Assembly: GCA_009746045.1 (NCBI GenBank) | Contig: RPFO01000082.1 | Location: forward strand, 7,501 to 71,500 | Length of the DNA stretch: 64,000 nt | Direction of reading: 5' to 3' | Source of the DNA: Mesostigma viride | Lineage: Eukaryota; Streptophyta; Mesostigmatophyceae; Mesostigmatales; Mesostigmataceae | Shown: positions 12,401 through 24,600 of the stretch, in pieces | Position numbering within the stretch: position 1 is the stretch's first letter | How the letters are laid out: every line of letters starts with the position of its first letter | Made by a program: the position numbers and the translations under genes | Notes under the pieces: model-generated | Told to the model about the DNA's origin: nothing | Databases searched by the model: none | The model's input: the letters and a program-made list of their open reading frames with translations, nothing else

Positions 12401-13161
12401 CTTCCGCATGTGGGCCATGGGATGTTCTAACCTTCTTCCGCATGTGGGCCATGGGGCGTTCCAACCTTCTTCGCCATGTGGGCCATGGGGCGTTCTAACC
12501 TTCTTCCGCATGTGGGCCATGGGATGTTCTAACCTTCTTCCGCATGTGGGCCATGGGGCGTTCTAACCTTCTTCCGCATGTGGGCCATGGGGCGTTCTAA
12601 CCTTCTTCCGCATGTGGGCCGTGGGGTGTTCTAACCTTCCTCCCCATGGACCATATCGCTGCCTGCCCCCACGCCTTCCCCTCACCTTCCATCCAGTGCG
12701 ACACACGGCCCCTTCAGAAGAAGTCGTGGGAGCTGCTGGCTGCCGAGGAAGGTGAGGCGGGGGCTTTGAAATGCTGGCGTCCGTCGCCATGAGGACTATG
12801 CGGGCGGGGCTGAGGAGGGGTAGACCCCTCCTTAGCGCCATCGTCTTTCCCTGCATGTGGGGGCTAGTGGCCACACATCCAGGTCCTCGGATGGGCCCAT
12901 AGGACACTCGATTGCCAGCGGCATGCTCGCGTTGATTTGTGCACCCCTTGGTTGATGGATGCCCCAAAAATACTCATGGCCCCTGTGCTGTGGTGTGTAG
13001 TGGGTCTGGGTCTGGTGCTGCTGTGTTGCATTCCCCCCCCCTGCGCCACACGATGTTGCGGCTTGGTCTGCCTATAATTGCAGCCTGTTGTGGTGTGGAT
13101 GGTGCGCCTATTTGAGATAGATGCGCATCGCAGGATGGACATGCCCAGGATCTACTCCCCA

Positions 13162-13202
<41 letters not shown>

Positions 13203-16200
13203 CCCGTTTTTTACCTGCTGTATGGATTCGTGTGTCAAAACCATGGAATGTGGGTTACTCGTCCCTCATGATTGCCAATGCCATGACGTCCCCATGCTCT
13301 TGGTTGGCGGCTGCAGTGCCGTCTCTTGGTTCCACTGCGGATAGTGCCTCAGATGTGTGACCCGTCCCATGGGTTGACCCCCACCACACCATTCACACTG
13401 CTAGCAGTTTTGAGCCACTCGGCCATTTTCCAAACTTGTGGATGGCCCATCATACCATGCTCCCTTGCGCCTCACGCCGCCCATTGCGCCTCTCCTGTAC
13501 ACTCTCCCCACCCACTTGGCTCGCTTGCACCTCGCTGACACATTGCGGGCCCCAGGGTTCAAGATGCCCAGCGTGCCACGACCCATCTACGGCGTGGGGG
13601 TCGAGCGCGTCATCAGCGAGGTGTGTGCGCTGGCAGTTGGCGCTCTGGTAGTTGTATGGAACGATGTAGGTGTTGGTATTAGTATGGTGTGAGGTATGCC
13701 CCGCCTGGGTCGCCCAACTCCGTGGGTGGAACCTTTCTTCCATTACGTAATTGTGATTCTCAGATCCCAATTGCAAGTGGTGTCATCGATTTGTCATGTT
13801 CTGCACAGCCACTTATCCCATGTATCATTCTGCGCAGGCATGCGTGCATCCTTCTGCATGCCAGCGGCTTGCGCATGCTGCCTTCTGTGGCTTGCACCCC
13901 GTCCCGTCGTCATGTAGGCGCTTGCATCGTCGCCGGGCAACAGAGATGCGTTGTCATTGACAGTGCACAATGTGAGCCACCGTTGCCAGCGCTAGCAACC
14001 ACACCATCTCGTGCACAGCCGCCGTGTGTCAGCCGAACTGCAGGGTTTATTAAAGCACAACCGCAGGGTTTATACGAGCACAGCCGCATGGGTTATTCGA
14101 GCACAAGCTTGGCAGCTCAGTGCCAGGTGCACCAATCCGTGCCACACAAGAAGTACAAATGACGCGAGAAACAACCTCCACATGAAGTATGTTTCACAAC
14201 GTCACCGGCACAACAGAGCATGGCTTGACCTTAATGGCTGCCACCCACCGCCGCCCTTGTTTCCCCCCATTCCTCCGCCCCCCACGGCCCCCCTGCCCAA
14301 CAGGTTTTCCGCTGGACGCAGGACCCCCGTGACGTGCGTCGGCTGGCGGCGCGGCTGAGTGAGATCTATCGCGACGAGTTCATCCAGGTGGGTGGGCACA
14401 GGGTGGGCGCAAGGGAGGGCCGCTTGTTGTGTGTGACATACTGTCCTAATTTGCTGTTCTTGCAGGCTTCCTTCCTCGGCTACCGGGCATGTCATGCCCA
14501 TGGGCTCTACTCCTTGGGTAGGCCACCCCTTTTGCACATGTTGGTTGATTGGGTTGCAGATTGTAGCTCATGTCCCTTCCCTGTTCAGGTTGCTCACCGC
14601 TTTGGTTGCCCCCACCTGCCCCTTCCCTGTTCAGGTTGCTTACCGCTCTGGTTGCCCCCACCTGTCCCTCTCACTCAGTCATGATGCTCCACCTGCGACT
14701 CCTTGGCATGCTCAGGACTCGCTGGCTTACACTTGTTCTGCCCCGCCCCTTGCACACGTTCACCATGCCCTCTATAACGCCCGTTTTGCCCTACATTACC
14801 CCCATGGCCCTCGCTCCCCCATGGCCGCTACCCGCAGAGGCCCGTGCTGCTACCAGGTGTCATGGACTGGCTCATGGCGATGGCCAAGGTGGGGCTGCCA
14901 TGCGCTGTCACCAGCCACATGGAGCGCGCGCGCGTGGTGGGCGCGCTGACGTCCATGGGAGTGAGCGAGTTCTTCCAGGTACAGCAAGGGGTCATGGGGT
15001 GGTTTGCCATCCTCAAGTGGGCAGGTCGCCGGTCCAAGCGGTGAAGTAACCGCTGGCGTAATTGTTGGACTTCTGTGGCTGCGCTCTGCAGGTGCTGTGC
15101 TGTGCTGCAGAAGTTGCCCCACCGATTCTCCCAATCTGTGCTCTAGCCTTGCAGGGGAACCAGGTGGTATAGTGGCGAACCGTGTGTAGGGTTGTATGTG
15201 TGCTTGCAGACGCAACGGTTTCGGAGCGATGACCAGAACATGGCTGGACCCGTGGCAAGTGCCGTTGCAGGGCTTGCAAATTTGATCAACCTGCTCTGTA
15301 GTGGACTTACCTAGTGGACTTCTTGCAGGTCAAATTTACTGCACTGACGTGAATAATTGATGTTTGGCATACTTCGCGCCTTGGCCACTGGGGATTGCAA
15401 TAGGCTATTAACAGAGGAAGCACCAGCCCTGCATTTGTCGGTGTGACCAGCGACTCCCATTTGCAGAACCTGGCTTAGTCAGCACCCATGCGCTGTTCTG
15501 CTCATTGATACTACCGTGATTCCCGCATAAAGTTACGATCGCCACCGAATTTTGGCGTCGTAACTTAAACTGGGAAGGTAACTTAACGGTTGAAATTAGG
15601 CTAGCAGCCCACCCCCTCCTCCTCTGACGGACTTCCGGCATTCGGCAGCTCTCGGCAAGCCCGATTCAGCTGCAGCATCAAGGCCTCTCAAAGTATTAGT
15701 AAATTAAGTAAGTAGTGGGGTTTCCGTACCAGATTCTGGATGCCGCGCAGCTGGGCGCTGCGGAACGCTTGGGTGATAGGCTGATAGAGTCCTTGGCAGC
15801 TGCGACTTGGCTAGTACAGTTAAGTTCACTTGTGGCTGAGCAGTTCATCTTTCCCCCACAGCGCAACAGGAGCCTGGCACTACCTATGTTCTATGTCCCC
15901 TGTTCCCTGCGACCCTGCCGAGCATCATTCAGCGTGGTAGTTTGCCGCCTAGTAAAACGTCACATATCTAGTAAGATACAGTCGTCCCACTTTTAGATAG
16001 CTATTAGCAGAGCGGGTCCCCTAGTCCGGAGTCCGGACATCCTACAGTTTGGCCCTCCTCCGCGGCCAAAAGTAGCTTGAGGCCTACAGTTTGTCTCAAT
16101 CCGGCATCAAGTTACGATAGCACCCAGCTTAAGTTATGGTCGCCGCCCGCACTTCGGCGTCGTAACGTAACCTTGAGAATCTGAACTCAACACGGGAATG

Positions 16201-17558
16201 ACTCTATGTACTTGGTAGCACGGCCACTGTTGGGACAGCCGTGCTGCAACATGAGGCATCGTATAATGGGCGCTAGGCTGCGGTAATGGCTCACATGTGT
16301 GTTCTTTTATACCACTGAAGAAATCTAACGTAGCCCCCACATCGCCCCCCCCCCCCCCCCCCCCGGTGCACCCCCAGGCGATCGTGTCGGCCGAAGATGA
16401 CATGGAATCCAAGGCACAGCGATACTTGTCTGCGGCCGTCAAGGTGAGGAGCACAGGCAGGGGCCCAGCGGCGCTGTACCGTGTTGGAAACAGCACCCCA
16501 TGATGACTGCCATGGTTGGACTATGGCTCAGCAACACTTCATGCGCCCTGCCTGGATTTCCTACTTAGCCTTATAAGGCACGAAAATGGACACGGGTTTG
16601 GTAGAGCCACGTACCATTAGGGCGTTACTCTATCGGAGCCACGGTAAGGGGCCATGTGCAACCGGGATGATTCCCTGCTGGCACCCAGCTGCTGCCAGCC
16701 AAGCCTGGGGTCCATTAGGTCCATTACGGTGGGTGACACGGCCAGTGATGTCCGCTGGTTCACTCACAAAAGACGTAACAGCTGGAGTTTGTGCCATATG
16801 CATGCATGCACGAGCACCCCTGGCCACCTTTCATGATTGTTGTTAGGATGTCAAATATGATAATGTCGAAATAGCCATGTTGCTGTGCTTTCCATGTGCT
16901 GCATTTGTGATGTGCGGGATGGACCTCTCCTGCCCCATGACTGCAGATTGACCGCCCTCCCCTCAAGTGCGTCGTCTTTGAGGACGACCCGCGTGGCGTG
17001 ACGGCGGCACACAACTGCTCGATGAAGTCGATCGCCGTCCTGGGCTCTTACAAGGCGTGAGTGCATGCGTAATCCCATCATCGCACTCCATGGGGCACTG
17101 TTCGCCTGTGCTATTGTGTGGCTCACGGCAGCCAGCCGGATCGACCAGCCCTCGAATCTGTCTATCCACAATATGCTCGCTTAGACTGTGCAGATGCCAT
17201 GCGAACATTTGCTCGCGCAAGGCCACCTGCACGAGGTTGAGCTCACGATCTCTTTCAAGTGACATGATGCGGGTGACATCGAACCGTTACCCTGCAGGTA
17301 CGAGCTGCAGCAGGCGGACCTCACCGTGAGCTCCATGGACGAGCTGTCCATCGTGAACATCCGCCGGCTGTTTGCCAACCAAGGGGACGAGCTGATGGAC
17401 CTCAAAACGGAGAAGATCGGGAAAGAGACGCGCAAGCCGCGGCGCCTGCGGCATGGTACTCTATGGTGATGCAGGGAGTGTTCAGACTGGGAAACTCTTC
17501 TGTTGCAGACCCTGGAGGCGTTGTACAGCTCTTCAGTGAGAACCAAGGCCAGGAGTGA
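9427..17558 (+). CDS. PYRP2: HAD-superfamily phosphatase, PyrP2-like (riboflavin pathway, plastid)
   Basis: Plant PyrP2 removes phosphate from 5-amino-6-(5-phospho-ribitylamino)uracil in plastid riboflavin synthesis. Exons read as 9,427-9,531; 12,697-12,751; 13,556-13,620; 14,304-14,387; 14,838-14,978; 16,378-16,443; 16,947-17,056; 17,298-17,455; 17,509-17,558. All junctions are GT-AG and phases match. If the last intron (53 bp) is not removed, translation stops at 17,469. Signatures in order: DEAFGAIFALDGVL (motif I), KKSWELLAAEEG, VFRWTQDPRDVRRLAARL, LPGVMDWLMAMAKVGLPCAV with TS (motif II), AEDDMESKAQRYLSAA (motif III Lys), CVVFEDDPRGVTAAH (motif IV), then YELQQADLTVSSMDELSI. Arrangement and spacing fit the Arabidopsis protein as I remember it. 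Oddity: motif I has Ala where most HAD enzymes have the nucleophile Asp. The N-terminus and transit peptide are not resolved and may be encoded at 7,760-8,427. Confidence 0.75.
9640..10284 (+). repeat. 39-bp minisatellite, about 16 copies
   Basis: The unit contains GGTAGGTGGGCCATGTGGGC followed by GCATGCGGTCAAAAGCGAT, with few variant positions. Because 39 is a multiple of 3 it leaves long open frames on both strands, which I do not regard as genes. It lies in intron 1 of the PyrP2-like gene. Just before it, at about 9,588-9,617, is a second copy of the exon end plus donor found at 9,511-9,541. Confidence 0.95.
10395..10915 (+). repeat. 25-bp minisatellite, about 21 copies
   Basis: Unit GCATGGGGGCACTGCAGGCGGTCGG, alternating with a TGGCGG variant. 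It is preceded by GTGCAGGTGAGGCAGTGGGG, which looks like a splice donor context. It lies within intron 1 of the PyrP2-like gene. Confidence 0.95.
11710..12645 (+). repeat. 34-bp minisatellite, about 27 copies
   Basis: The unit is GGGGCGTTCTAACCTTCTTC followed by CGCATGTGGGCCAT, with small variants (TCGGCC, GGATGTT). It ends about 50 bp before the 55-bp exon at 12,697. It is the third distinct minisatellite in the same 3.2-kb intron. Confidence 0.95.
13167..13201 (+). repeat. C homopolymer, about 35 nt
   Basis: Uninterrupted C run in the intron before the exon at 13,556. Similar C runs occur at 16,346-16,364 and about 40,931-40,944, directly upstream of splice acceptors. A G run sits at 21,605-21,640. 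Confidence 0.9.
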
Positions 17559-17884
17559 GATGCATGGGTCGCTCATATCCAAGGCACGTGATCTGCCGAC
17601 TTTACCTTGCAGTGTGCCATCGTCACTGCCTCAGCACAGCGGCCATGTAAATTTTGTGTGCTGTATTTGCAGCAATTGAGCCAAGTGCGGTTCCCTACGC
17701 ACCGAAGAGCGACTTGTAAATATTGTCATACTCAAGCTAGTATTCCTTTCCTGTGATGCGGAAGCTGGGCTGCCCGGGACACTGTGACGTCAGCAGAATG
17801 TGGTCGCACAGCTGGTCGCAGAGTAGCATGATGCCAGTGTCCTCCATTATGGCCTGCTGCTTTGCCATGGCTGCTGGGATCTCG
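17559..17884. other. 3' flank of the PyrP2-like gene
   Basis: No coding sequence seen. TGTAA, the usual green-algal polyadenylation signal, occurs at 17,646 and 17,715. Confidence 0.4.
17715..17719 (+). promoter_or_regulatory. Candidate TGTAA polyadenylation signal
   Basis: TGTAA, about 155 bp after the predicted stop of the PyrP2-like gene. A second TGTAA lies at 17,646-17,650. The motif is short, so this is only a candidate. Confidence 0.3.
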
Positions 17885-18614
17885 TCAGTCCCGGTTGCAT
17901 GCATGGGGGCGAAGCTGCAGGATTCGTGTCGGGGAGCTCAGCAGTAGTAAGCGGCGGCACGCGTCAGCCGGGTCCTCCAGGGGACCTTCAAGGGGGGGGG
18001 GGCGAGGTAGTCCTGAACCAAGGCGGGCGGCGCTGGCAAGTCGGTAGTCCCAGCTTTTGCGGCTAGGCGGCGGCCGCCGGAGGTGGTAGTGGTCGAGGGG
18101 GGGCTCTGCTGTGCCAGCAACGGCTGTGGTGGCTGCAGGTCTCGTGCGTAGCCGCTTGCTGGGCGCTCCGGGGACATAATGATGGTGGGGCAGGGCGAGG
18201 CCGCGTGGGCCAGCCTGGGCGCTTGTACCAAAAGCACATGCAGCCCTTCCCATCGTGCCTGCTCTGAGGTGCGTGCCTAGGTCCTGCACAGTTTGGGTTA
18301 CTTTGGACTCTGCTTCCGCTCGCTGGTACATGCCTCCTCCCGGGCGGCTCGGAGGCGAGCCTTGGCCATGGGGTCACGGTTGTGGCTTGCCCTCTGGCGG
18401 GCGGCAACGACCGCTGGGTCGTGCCTGTACACCGCAAGCGGGCAGTGCGGCGGCAGGGACGGGAGACACAGCGCACTGCTGCGGTATCCAACGTCGCTAT
18501 GTTCTGTGGATGACTGCCGCGTTTGATGGAGACGTCCTGCGGCACTGCCCTGTGCCTTGCCGAAGCTGTGAATGCCCGCCTGAAGTGATCTCTGGGGTTG
18601 TCAGTGGCTGTCAC
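17885..18614 (-). pseudogene. Decayed retrotransposon coding segment, ORF1-to-RT linker
   Basis: The minus-strand translation contains YQRAEAESKVTQTVQDL and, about 40 residues on, HHHYVPGAPSKRLRTRPAA. These match, in the same order and spacing, AYEQAEKADAKEMVKDLR and PHRHDVPGAPAKRLRTLAAA on the plus strand near 47,310-47,510. There the segment lies upstream of a reverse-transcriptase fragment. Frames shift along both copies. I infer two decayed copies of one non-LTR retrotransposon family. Confidence 0.6.
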
Positions 18615-19740
18615 CTTGTCCGGGTTGTATCAGCACGCGCCTGCATGAGTGGTTGCATGGGTCTGGGTGGTGTCACTGGCCGTGCTCAGCCCGCATGCCG
18701 GGGAAGCGTAGGCCGGCGAATCCGCTCGCGCGAGCACCAGCCGATGGTAGGAGTCCACCACCCTAGGTTTTCCGCCATGCCCCATGTAACAATGATACAT
18801 ATATCGTCCAGGAATAGTTGTCTCACTTAATTTATCGATGAGACAACCAGCGCAGGCCAGAAATCTGGCCAGAGAGTATGGGTCATGGTACCTCCAGCCT
18901 GCGCTGCTATGGTATCCGCGCGTGTGTCAAGTCATTCAGACTGATGGAAATGAATAGAGGTGGCCAATTGTGTATAGCTGTGTATGTAAAAGCTATGGCT
19001 GGCTGGCTAGTATGCCTGGAGCGCTTTGCAGTATTGGTATGGTTGCATGTGTGTAGCAAGTGCTATCCTATCAATTGTTAAAATCAAAGTTATAACAAAA
19101 CTGTACATACTTTCTGGCTGTCTCATTGATACATGGTATCCACTGGCAACAACAAAATGAAGTGCATGAATTGAAAGATTCTTGCAATGCATGAAAGTAT
19201 GATGTGAACTTGAATGAAGTCTTTATTTCATATATTTTCAAACTCTACGTGTCCACTGATTAAAATGGTACGGACATCCCATTCCCATAAGGAACGCAGC
19301 CATGGCATAGCTGGCTGCTTTCTCTTAGCATAACCACCAAACGCCATGGACAAGCCATGCTGGTGTACATCAAGAGGCACTCTGAAAAACATGCCTTGCT
19401 ATGGAAAAAATGTGCAAAGCACAGGAGCAGCCAATATGCTACGAGTTTGTGGAGAGGGGAGCCAGCAACACTGCAGGGGGGACGTCAAGCTACCAGGGTC
19501 TAAGAGCCTCTTGCAACAGCAAGCGAAAATGACAGGGCGACCGGTACATGAGATTGGAGACTGCCTCAGGCCACCAAGGGGCTGCCCTCCACAACAGGTG
19601 GATTCGGATTTCAACAGTATATTATTCAGGTGTATACAGTGGTCGTCTCATCGACAATGTACATGCCCATCGCATGTGGAACTGGGTGCGTGTGGCGTTT
19701 CTGCCCATCGAAAAGCACATTGTGGCCGGGATGGGTGGCT
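18615..19740. other. Convergent intergenic region with element remnant and hairpin
   Basis: Lies between the PyrP2-like gene and the 3' end of AGPase. Positions 18,851-18,869 (GCGCAGGCCAGAAATCTGG) are identical to a 19-bp stretch in the palindrome arms near 30,182. An imperfect hairpin, GTTGTCTCA...TGAGACAAC, occupies about 18,817-18,847. No gene is supported. The part next to 19,740 probably holds the AGPase 3' UTR. Confidence 0.45.
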
Positions 19741-21603
19741 TTAGATGATGGTGTTGTCCACCAGCTTGGCATCCTTCATGATGACAATGATGCCGTTCTT
19801 GATGTAGTACCCGTCCGTCTCGCGCTGCGCCTCCTCCACCTGGTCCTTGTTGATGATCTGGCGACCACAGGCAGGCCAGTCAGGCGCAGCAGACAGCAGA
19901 ACCGCACGGACAGAAGACATCAGAGTTTCTGGGTAAAAGCCACTCTCTGGAATTCCGCAGCACGGTGCAGCCAAACTCCACAGGCAAGTGTTACACTTCC
20001 GTACGGTCCAAGGGAAGCTATCCTAGATACCAGACCTGTGCATTCGACATTCCTGACTTGCTTTGACTTGCTTCTGAATTTCCAATGTATCCCTCCCTGG
20101 GCAGTATGGCCCCACTCACTCTTCCCCCAATGCCAACAGTTCCCAGATTGACGATAATCCTGTCATTCGCCACCTCCACAAAATGCTCTAAACCCTTGCC
20201 TCTGCTGCACACCGTTGTAATACAGTCCACATCCCCGCAACCGTGACCCCCCTCCCTGCCCCCCCTCTCACCTGCACATTCTTGCCGATGCGTGCGTTCT
20301 TGTCGATGATGCACTTCTTGAGCACGGAGCCCTTGCCGACGCCGATGGGCACGTCGCCCTTGGCCAGCAGCGCTGCGCGGTCCTCGGCCGTCTGGGGGCA
20401 GGCACGCGCGCAATGCACACACACAGAGATATTTAAGGCAGGCAGTAAGCCACTTGAAACGTGCACACACACATGTAGATTCTTTGAGGGTGTATGCGAC
20501 ACGAGTGAGTGCCAGTCTGGAACAACCCCAGCAAACAATAACAGGTAGTCAACACAAATGAAGGCTGCCATTACATGCAGGTGACGCTCACAGGGACACA
20601 TGCACACATCACCCACAACCAAGCAAACACACATGCACAATTCTGCGGACTCTGTACCTCGTAGTAGTCGGCGCCCAGCATGAGAACGCCATCCAGGTGG
20701 CAGCCGTCGTTGAGCAGCGAGCGCAGACCGATGACCGAGTGGTGGATGACCGAGTTCTGCACGCAAACGTGACAACATATGAAGAGCCAAGGAGAGGCAG
20801 GAAAAGACAAGTCAGTGGGCTGCTGAGACAGGGGACCCGGTGACGAGCGAGGATGGCACGCTGCCATGGCCGTTTGGCATGGTCCATGTAGGACACCCAA
20901 TCATCACCAACCACGCACTAGCACGCAGAAGCCCGACCCAACACACAAGCACACGGCCACAGATCACCAGGCACGGCCAAGGACCATCAAGCATGGCCAA
21001 CCGCTAAAATGACGGATCACAGATTAGACACCCATGATCCAACACCACAAAGCACAACGACGGAGCTGGTCGGATATGACAGAGAGGGCGACCAAATGCT
21101 AACGAGATCACAACACGCTGAGTGCGCCATGCCACATGTCCATCATCCAGACCTCCGTCCATCACGCAGCCCTCACCTCCATCATGCAGCCCTCCCCGAT
21201 GACGCTGTCGGTGATCTTGCAGTTGAGCACCTTGGAGGGCGGCAGGTAGCGGGACAGGGTGTAGATGGGGGCCACGCGGTCATAGAAGCTGCCGCGCGGC
21301 ACGCACAGACGGAGACGCATGCAGGGGGGGAGATGCAAGCATGAGGGGATATGAAAGCACGCAGACAGGCAGTGTGTAACAGCGTTCCACACGGGCCACC
21401 AAAGGCAAGGCATTGGGCGAGAGGACTTGCCACGTCACAGGCTCCCTTACAGTGCACCCATAGAAATGTAGTGTTGAGAATTCTGGGCAAACTCTACAAG
21501 TTCACACACAAGACACAGGCTTGAACGTCTGTTCTGGGCAGCCATAGGCGTTTTGACATTCCCATGCCCAGGCAAGGTTGGGCGCAACCTAAACAAATGG
21601 CCC

Positions 21604-21640
<37 letters not shown>

Positions 21641-24600
21641 CGGGGATGGCAGGTTGCTGCATACCTGAAAGCAGGGTTGTCTTGCTGGGTTAGCTTCAGG
21701 TTGGCCTCATAGAACGACTCGATCGTTCCAATATCCTCCCAGTAGCCGTCGTACAGGTACGCTTGCACCTGGCAGATGGCACCGCACAGGGTGCCACAGG
21801 GACGTGGGGGCACGGGTGGGTGGCAAGGTTTAGGTTACAAGCGGATGACCGTGGGTAGTCTATCAAGTTGGGCACACAGGGGGAGTCTTTCCATGGTGGG
21901 GGCGGACAATGCCTTCAATGTGGGGGCGGGTATGAGCACCGTAGTCCTAAAGGCAACTAGGCTAGCTAGCCGTAGAGCCATATGAGGCTCGCGTGACAAC
22001 GTCCAAGCCAGCCGTTGCTGCACTTCTGGGAGGCGCCCCACCGCTCCCAGCTTGTTAGACAGCCTGCCGGCGATGTTCACACCTTCCCATTACCCTGGGT
22101 ATGCCCACAGGGTGAACATGCCACGGGCTCTAAGGTTGCCTCGTGTCCTTGCTGACCGCCCACGCCAAATGGTCACCCATCGCCATTATCTGCACAACGA
22201 CGCTCACATGCCCACCGACCCACTCAAAACATGCAGGAATGAATGGGCCGTGAATGACCCCAACCTTTCGCTCTCTTTGCCCTTTCACCCATGTTCCATC
22301 GCCTTGATTGCATGCGTTCTCACGCGCTCACCTTCATGCCAATGTCCTTGGCCCCCGGGATGATCTCGGAGCCAAAGTCGTTGGCCTTGGGGAAGCGGTT
22401 CACGCACAGCTCGCGCATCGCGCTCTTCTTGATCACGTAGATACCCATCGACGCAATGTACGGCATCGCCTTGGCCTTGTCCTTGTCCAGACCAAGCACC
22501 GTGGTGTCCACCTGGCGACGAGGGCAGGGGTGCACAGTATAAGGGAGAAAAGGGGATGGAAAAAAGGAAAGGGGGAGGGGGGAGAGGGGAGAGGGGGGAG
22601 GGAGGGGGGAGAGGGGGAAGGGGGGAGACGGGGGAGGGGGGAGGGGGGAGGGGGATGTGACACACAGGATGCGTCACGGCCATGCCCATGCGATGGGAGA
22701 GCCTGCGTGTGCCCAAGGCAAGAGGAGCAAAGAGGCCAAAAGAGGCCCCCCAAGGAACGCACCACGCCACACGCTCGCTGCAACGTTCTATCGTGCACGT
22801 CCACACAGAGAATTTCCCCTTGCAAGCAGCGGCCAATCCCCAGCCCTTCATTGTTGAAGCCCACGTGGATGGCCCACGCTCCTGGGCCCCCTTTCCTCAT
22901 CCCACCCCCCTGCATGGCAACATCTTACTCTTCACTCCACCACCCACCCTGCCCTGCTTGCACGACTTCGATCAACTACCACACACACTGCATCAGCTCA
23001 ACTCTTTCTTCCATTTCCCCACCCACCCAACTGCATGGCTTCCATGGAGCGAAACAAGCATGACCTCAATCTACACCCACCTGCATGGCCTTGAACCTCC
23101 TTCCCCCCACACCCACCCCCCACCCACCCACCCACCCACCCACCCACCCACCCACCCACCCACCCACCCACCCACCCACCCACCCACCCACCCACCCACC
23201 CACCCACCCACCCACCCACCCACCCACCCACCCACCCACCCACCCACCCACCCACCCACCCACCCACCCACCCACCCACATGCATGGCCTTCCCACCCAC
23301 CTGCATGGCCTTGAACTACCACCCACCTGCATGGCCTTGAGCGCGCCACCCACCCACCTGCATGGCCTTCAGCGCGTCGCCCTTTGGCTTCTCGGCGAAG
23401 TCGATGATGCGGCCCGTGTTGTCGATCTTCATGAGACCAAACGCGGTGGCCCGCTTCTCGTCCATGGGCAGCGCAGCCACCGTGATGTCGGCGTTGGCGT
23501 CCCGGTGCGCCTGCACGAAGAATCCGTAGTCCATGCGGTACAGGTGGTCGCCCGCCAGGATGAGGTAGTCCTGGATGCTCTCGTTCTCCTCAAACAGCCA
23601 CAGGTACTGGCGCACCGCGTCCGCCGTGCCCTGCACACGCGGCGATGGGTGGGGAGAGAGGGGAGACGGGGTGGCCGCGGCGGAAACCGCGCGAAAGGCA
23701 CACAAAGGCCATGCAACTATGTTAGACCGGGCGCGCGGACGTGGGTGCGTGCGGTGCATGATAGCAAATATAACAAAGTAAAAATCAATTTACAAAATTG
23801 CCCACCTGGACCCAATCGCGGCTGTCCGCGGCCCTGCCGCACATAGCGATATCAGTAGTAAAAATCATGGCGATGATAACAACAGCGTAACATGATTGCG
23901 TTGCCCGCCTGGAACCACTCGGGGTTGTCGGCTGTCGGGCGCCTGCTGCGCATATTGCTAGCACGACTCATCACCATGAGAACGATGGTGTGTTGCCCAC
24001 CTGGAACCACTCGGGGTTGTCGGGCGCCTGCTGTGCAGCGAGCACCTCGACGAATCCCATGCTGTTGTAGCCCGTCAGGTTGCTGCCATAGGCACGCGAG
24101 ATGTGGCGGTTGAGGGAGGCGCTGTTGAACTGGGTGAGCACGTAGATCTTGCGCACGTTGCTGTTGATGCAGTTGGACACCGGCACGTCGATCAGGCGAT
24201 AGTTGGCGCCCAGGGGCACCGCGGGCTTTGCGCGCTTCTTGGTCAGGGGATACAGGCGGCTGCCCGCGCCACCACCCAGGATGATGCCCAGCACGCTCTG
24301 TGTGTGTGTGCAGGTGGATGCGTGCCCATGAGCGAAGGGGGAGGGCGGGAGGGAGGGCATTTCTTGCAGCAAAACAAGTAAGACCAGATGCCTTGCAAGA
24401 TCATTTGCAAGCAGAAACAACCATCCATGTTTTGGGTTAAGTCATCTCCTCCCTGCCCATTGATCTCTGGTTTACTCGAGCACACCTATCCATTCCCCCC
24501 CATGACAATCACCCACAGGCGCTAGCCCGCAAAAACAACAGACAACACTGCGCATGCTCGTCTGGGGGAGAATCTTCCGCGGTTCATCTGCGCCCCACAT

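Noticed and set aside
11705-12645. CRISPR-like regular array (34-bp units)
   Set aside because: Units are head-to-tail with no unique spacers, and the context is eukaryotic. The same applies to the 173-bp, 120-bp and 21-bp arrays.
14464-14520. Extra PyrP2 exon after the acceptor at 14,466 (ASFLGYRACHAHGLYS)
   Set aside because: It adds residues with no counterpart in the family, whereas joining 14,387 to 14,838 keeps frame and gives a continuous match.
23066-23353. Tyr-poor THPP / GWVG repeat proteins
   Set aside because: They are translations of the (CCCA)n array inside an AGPase intron.
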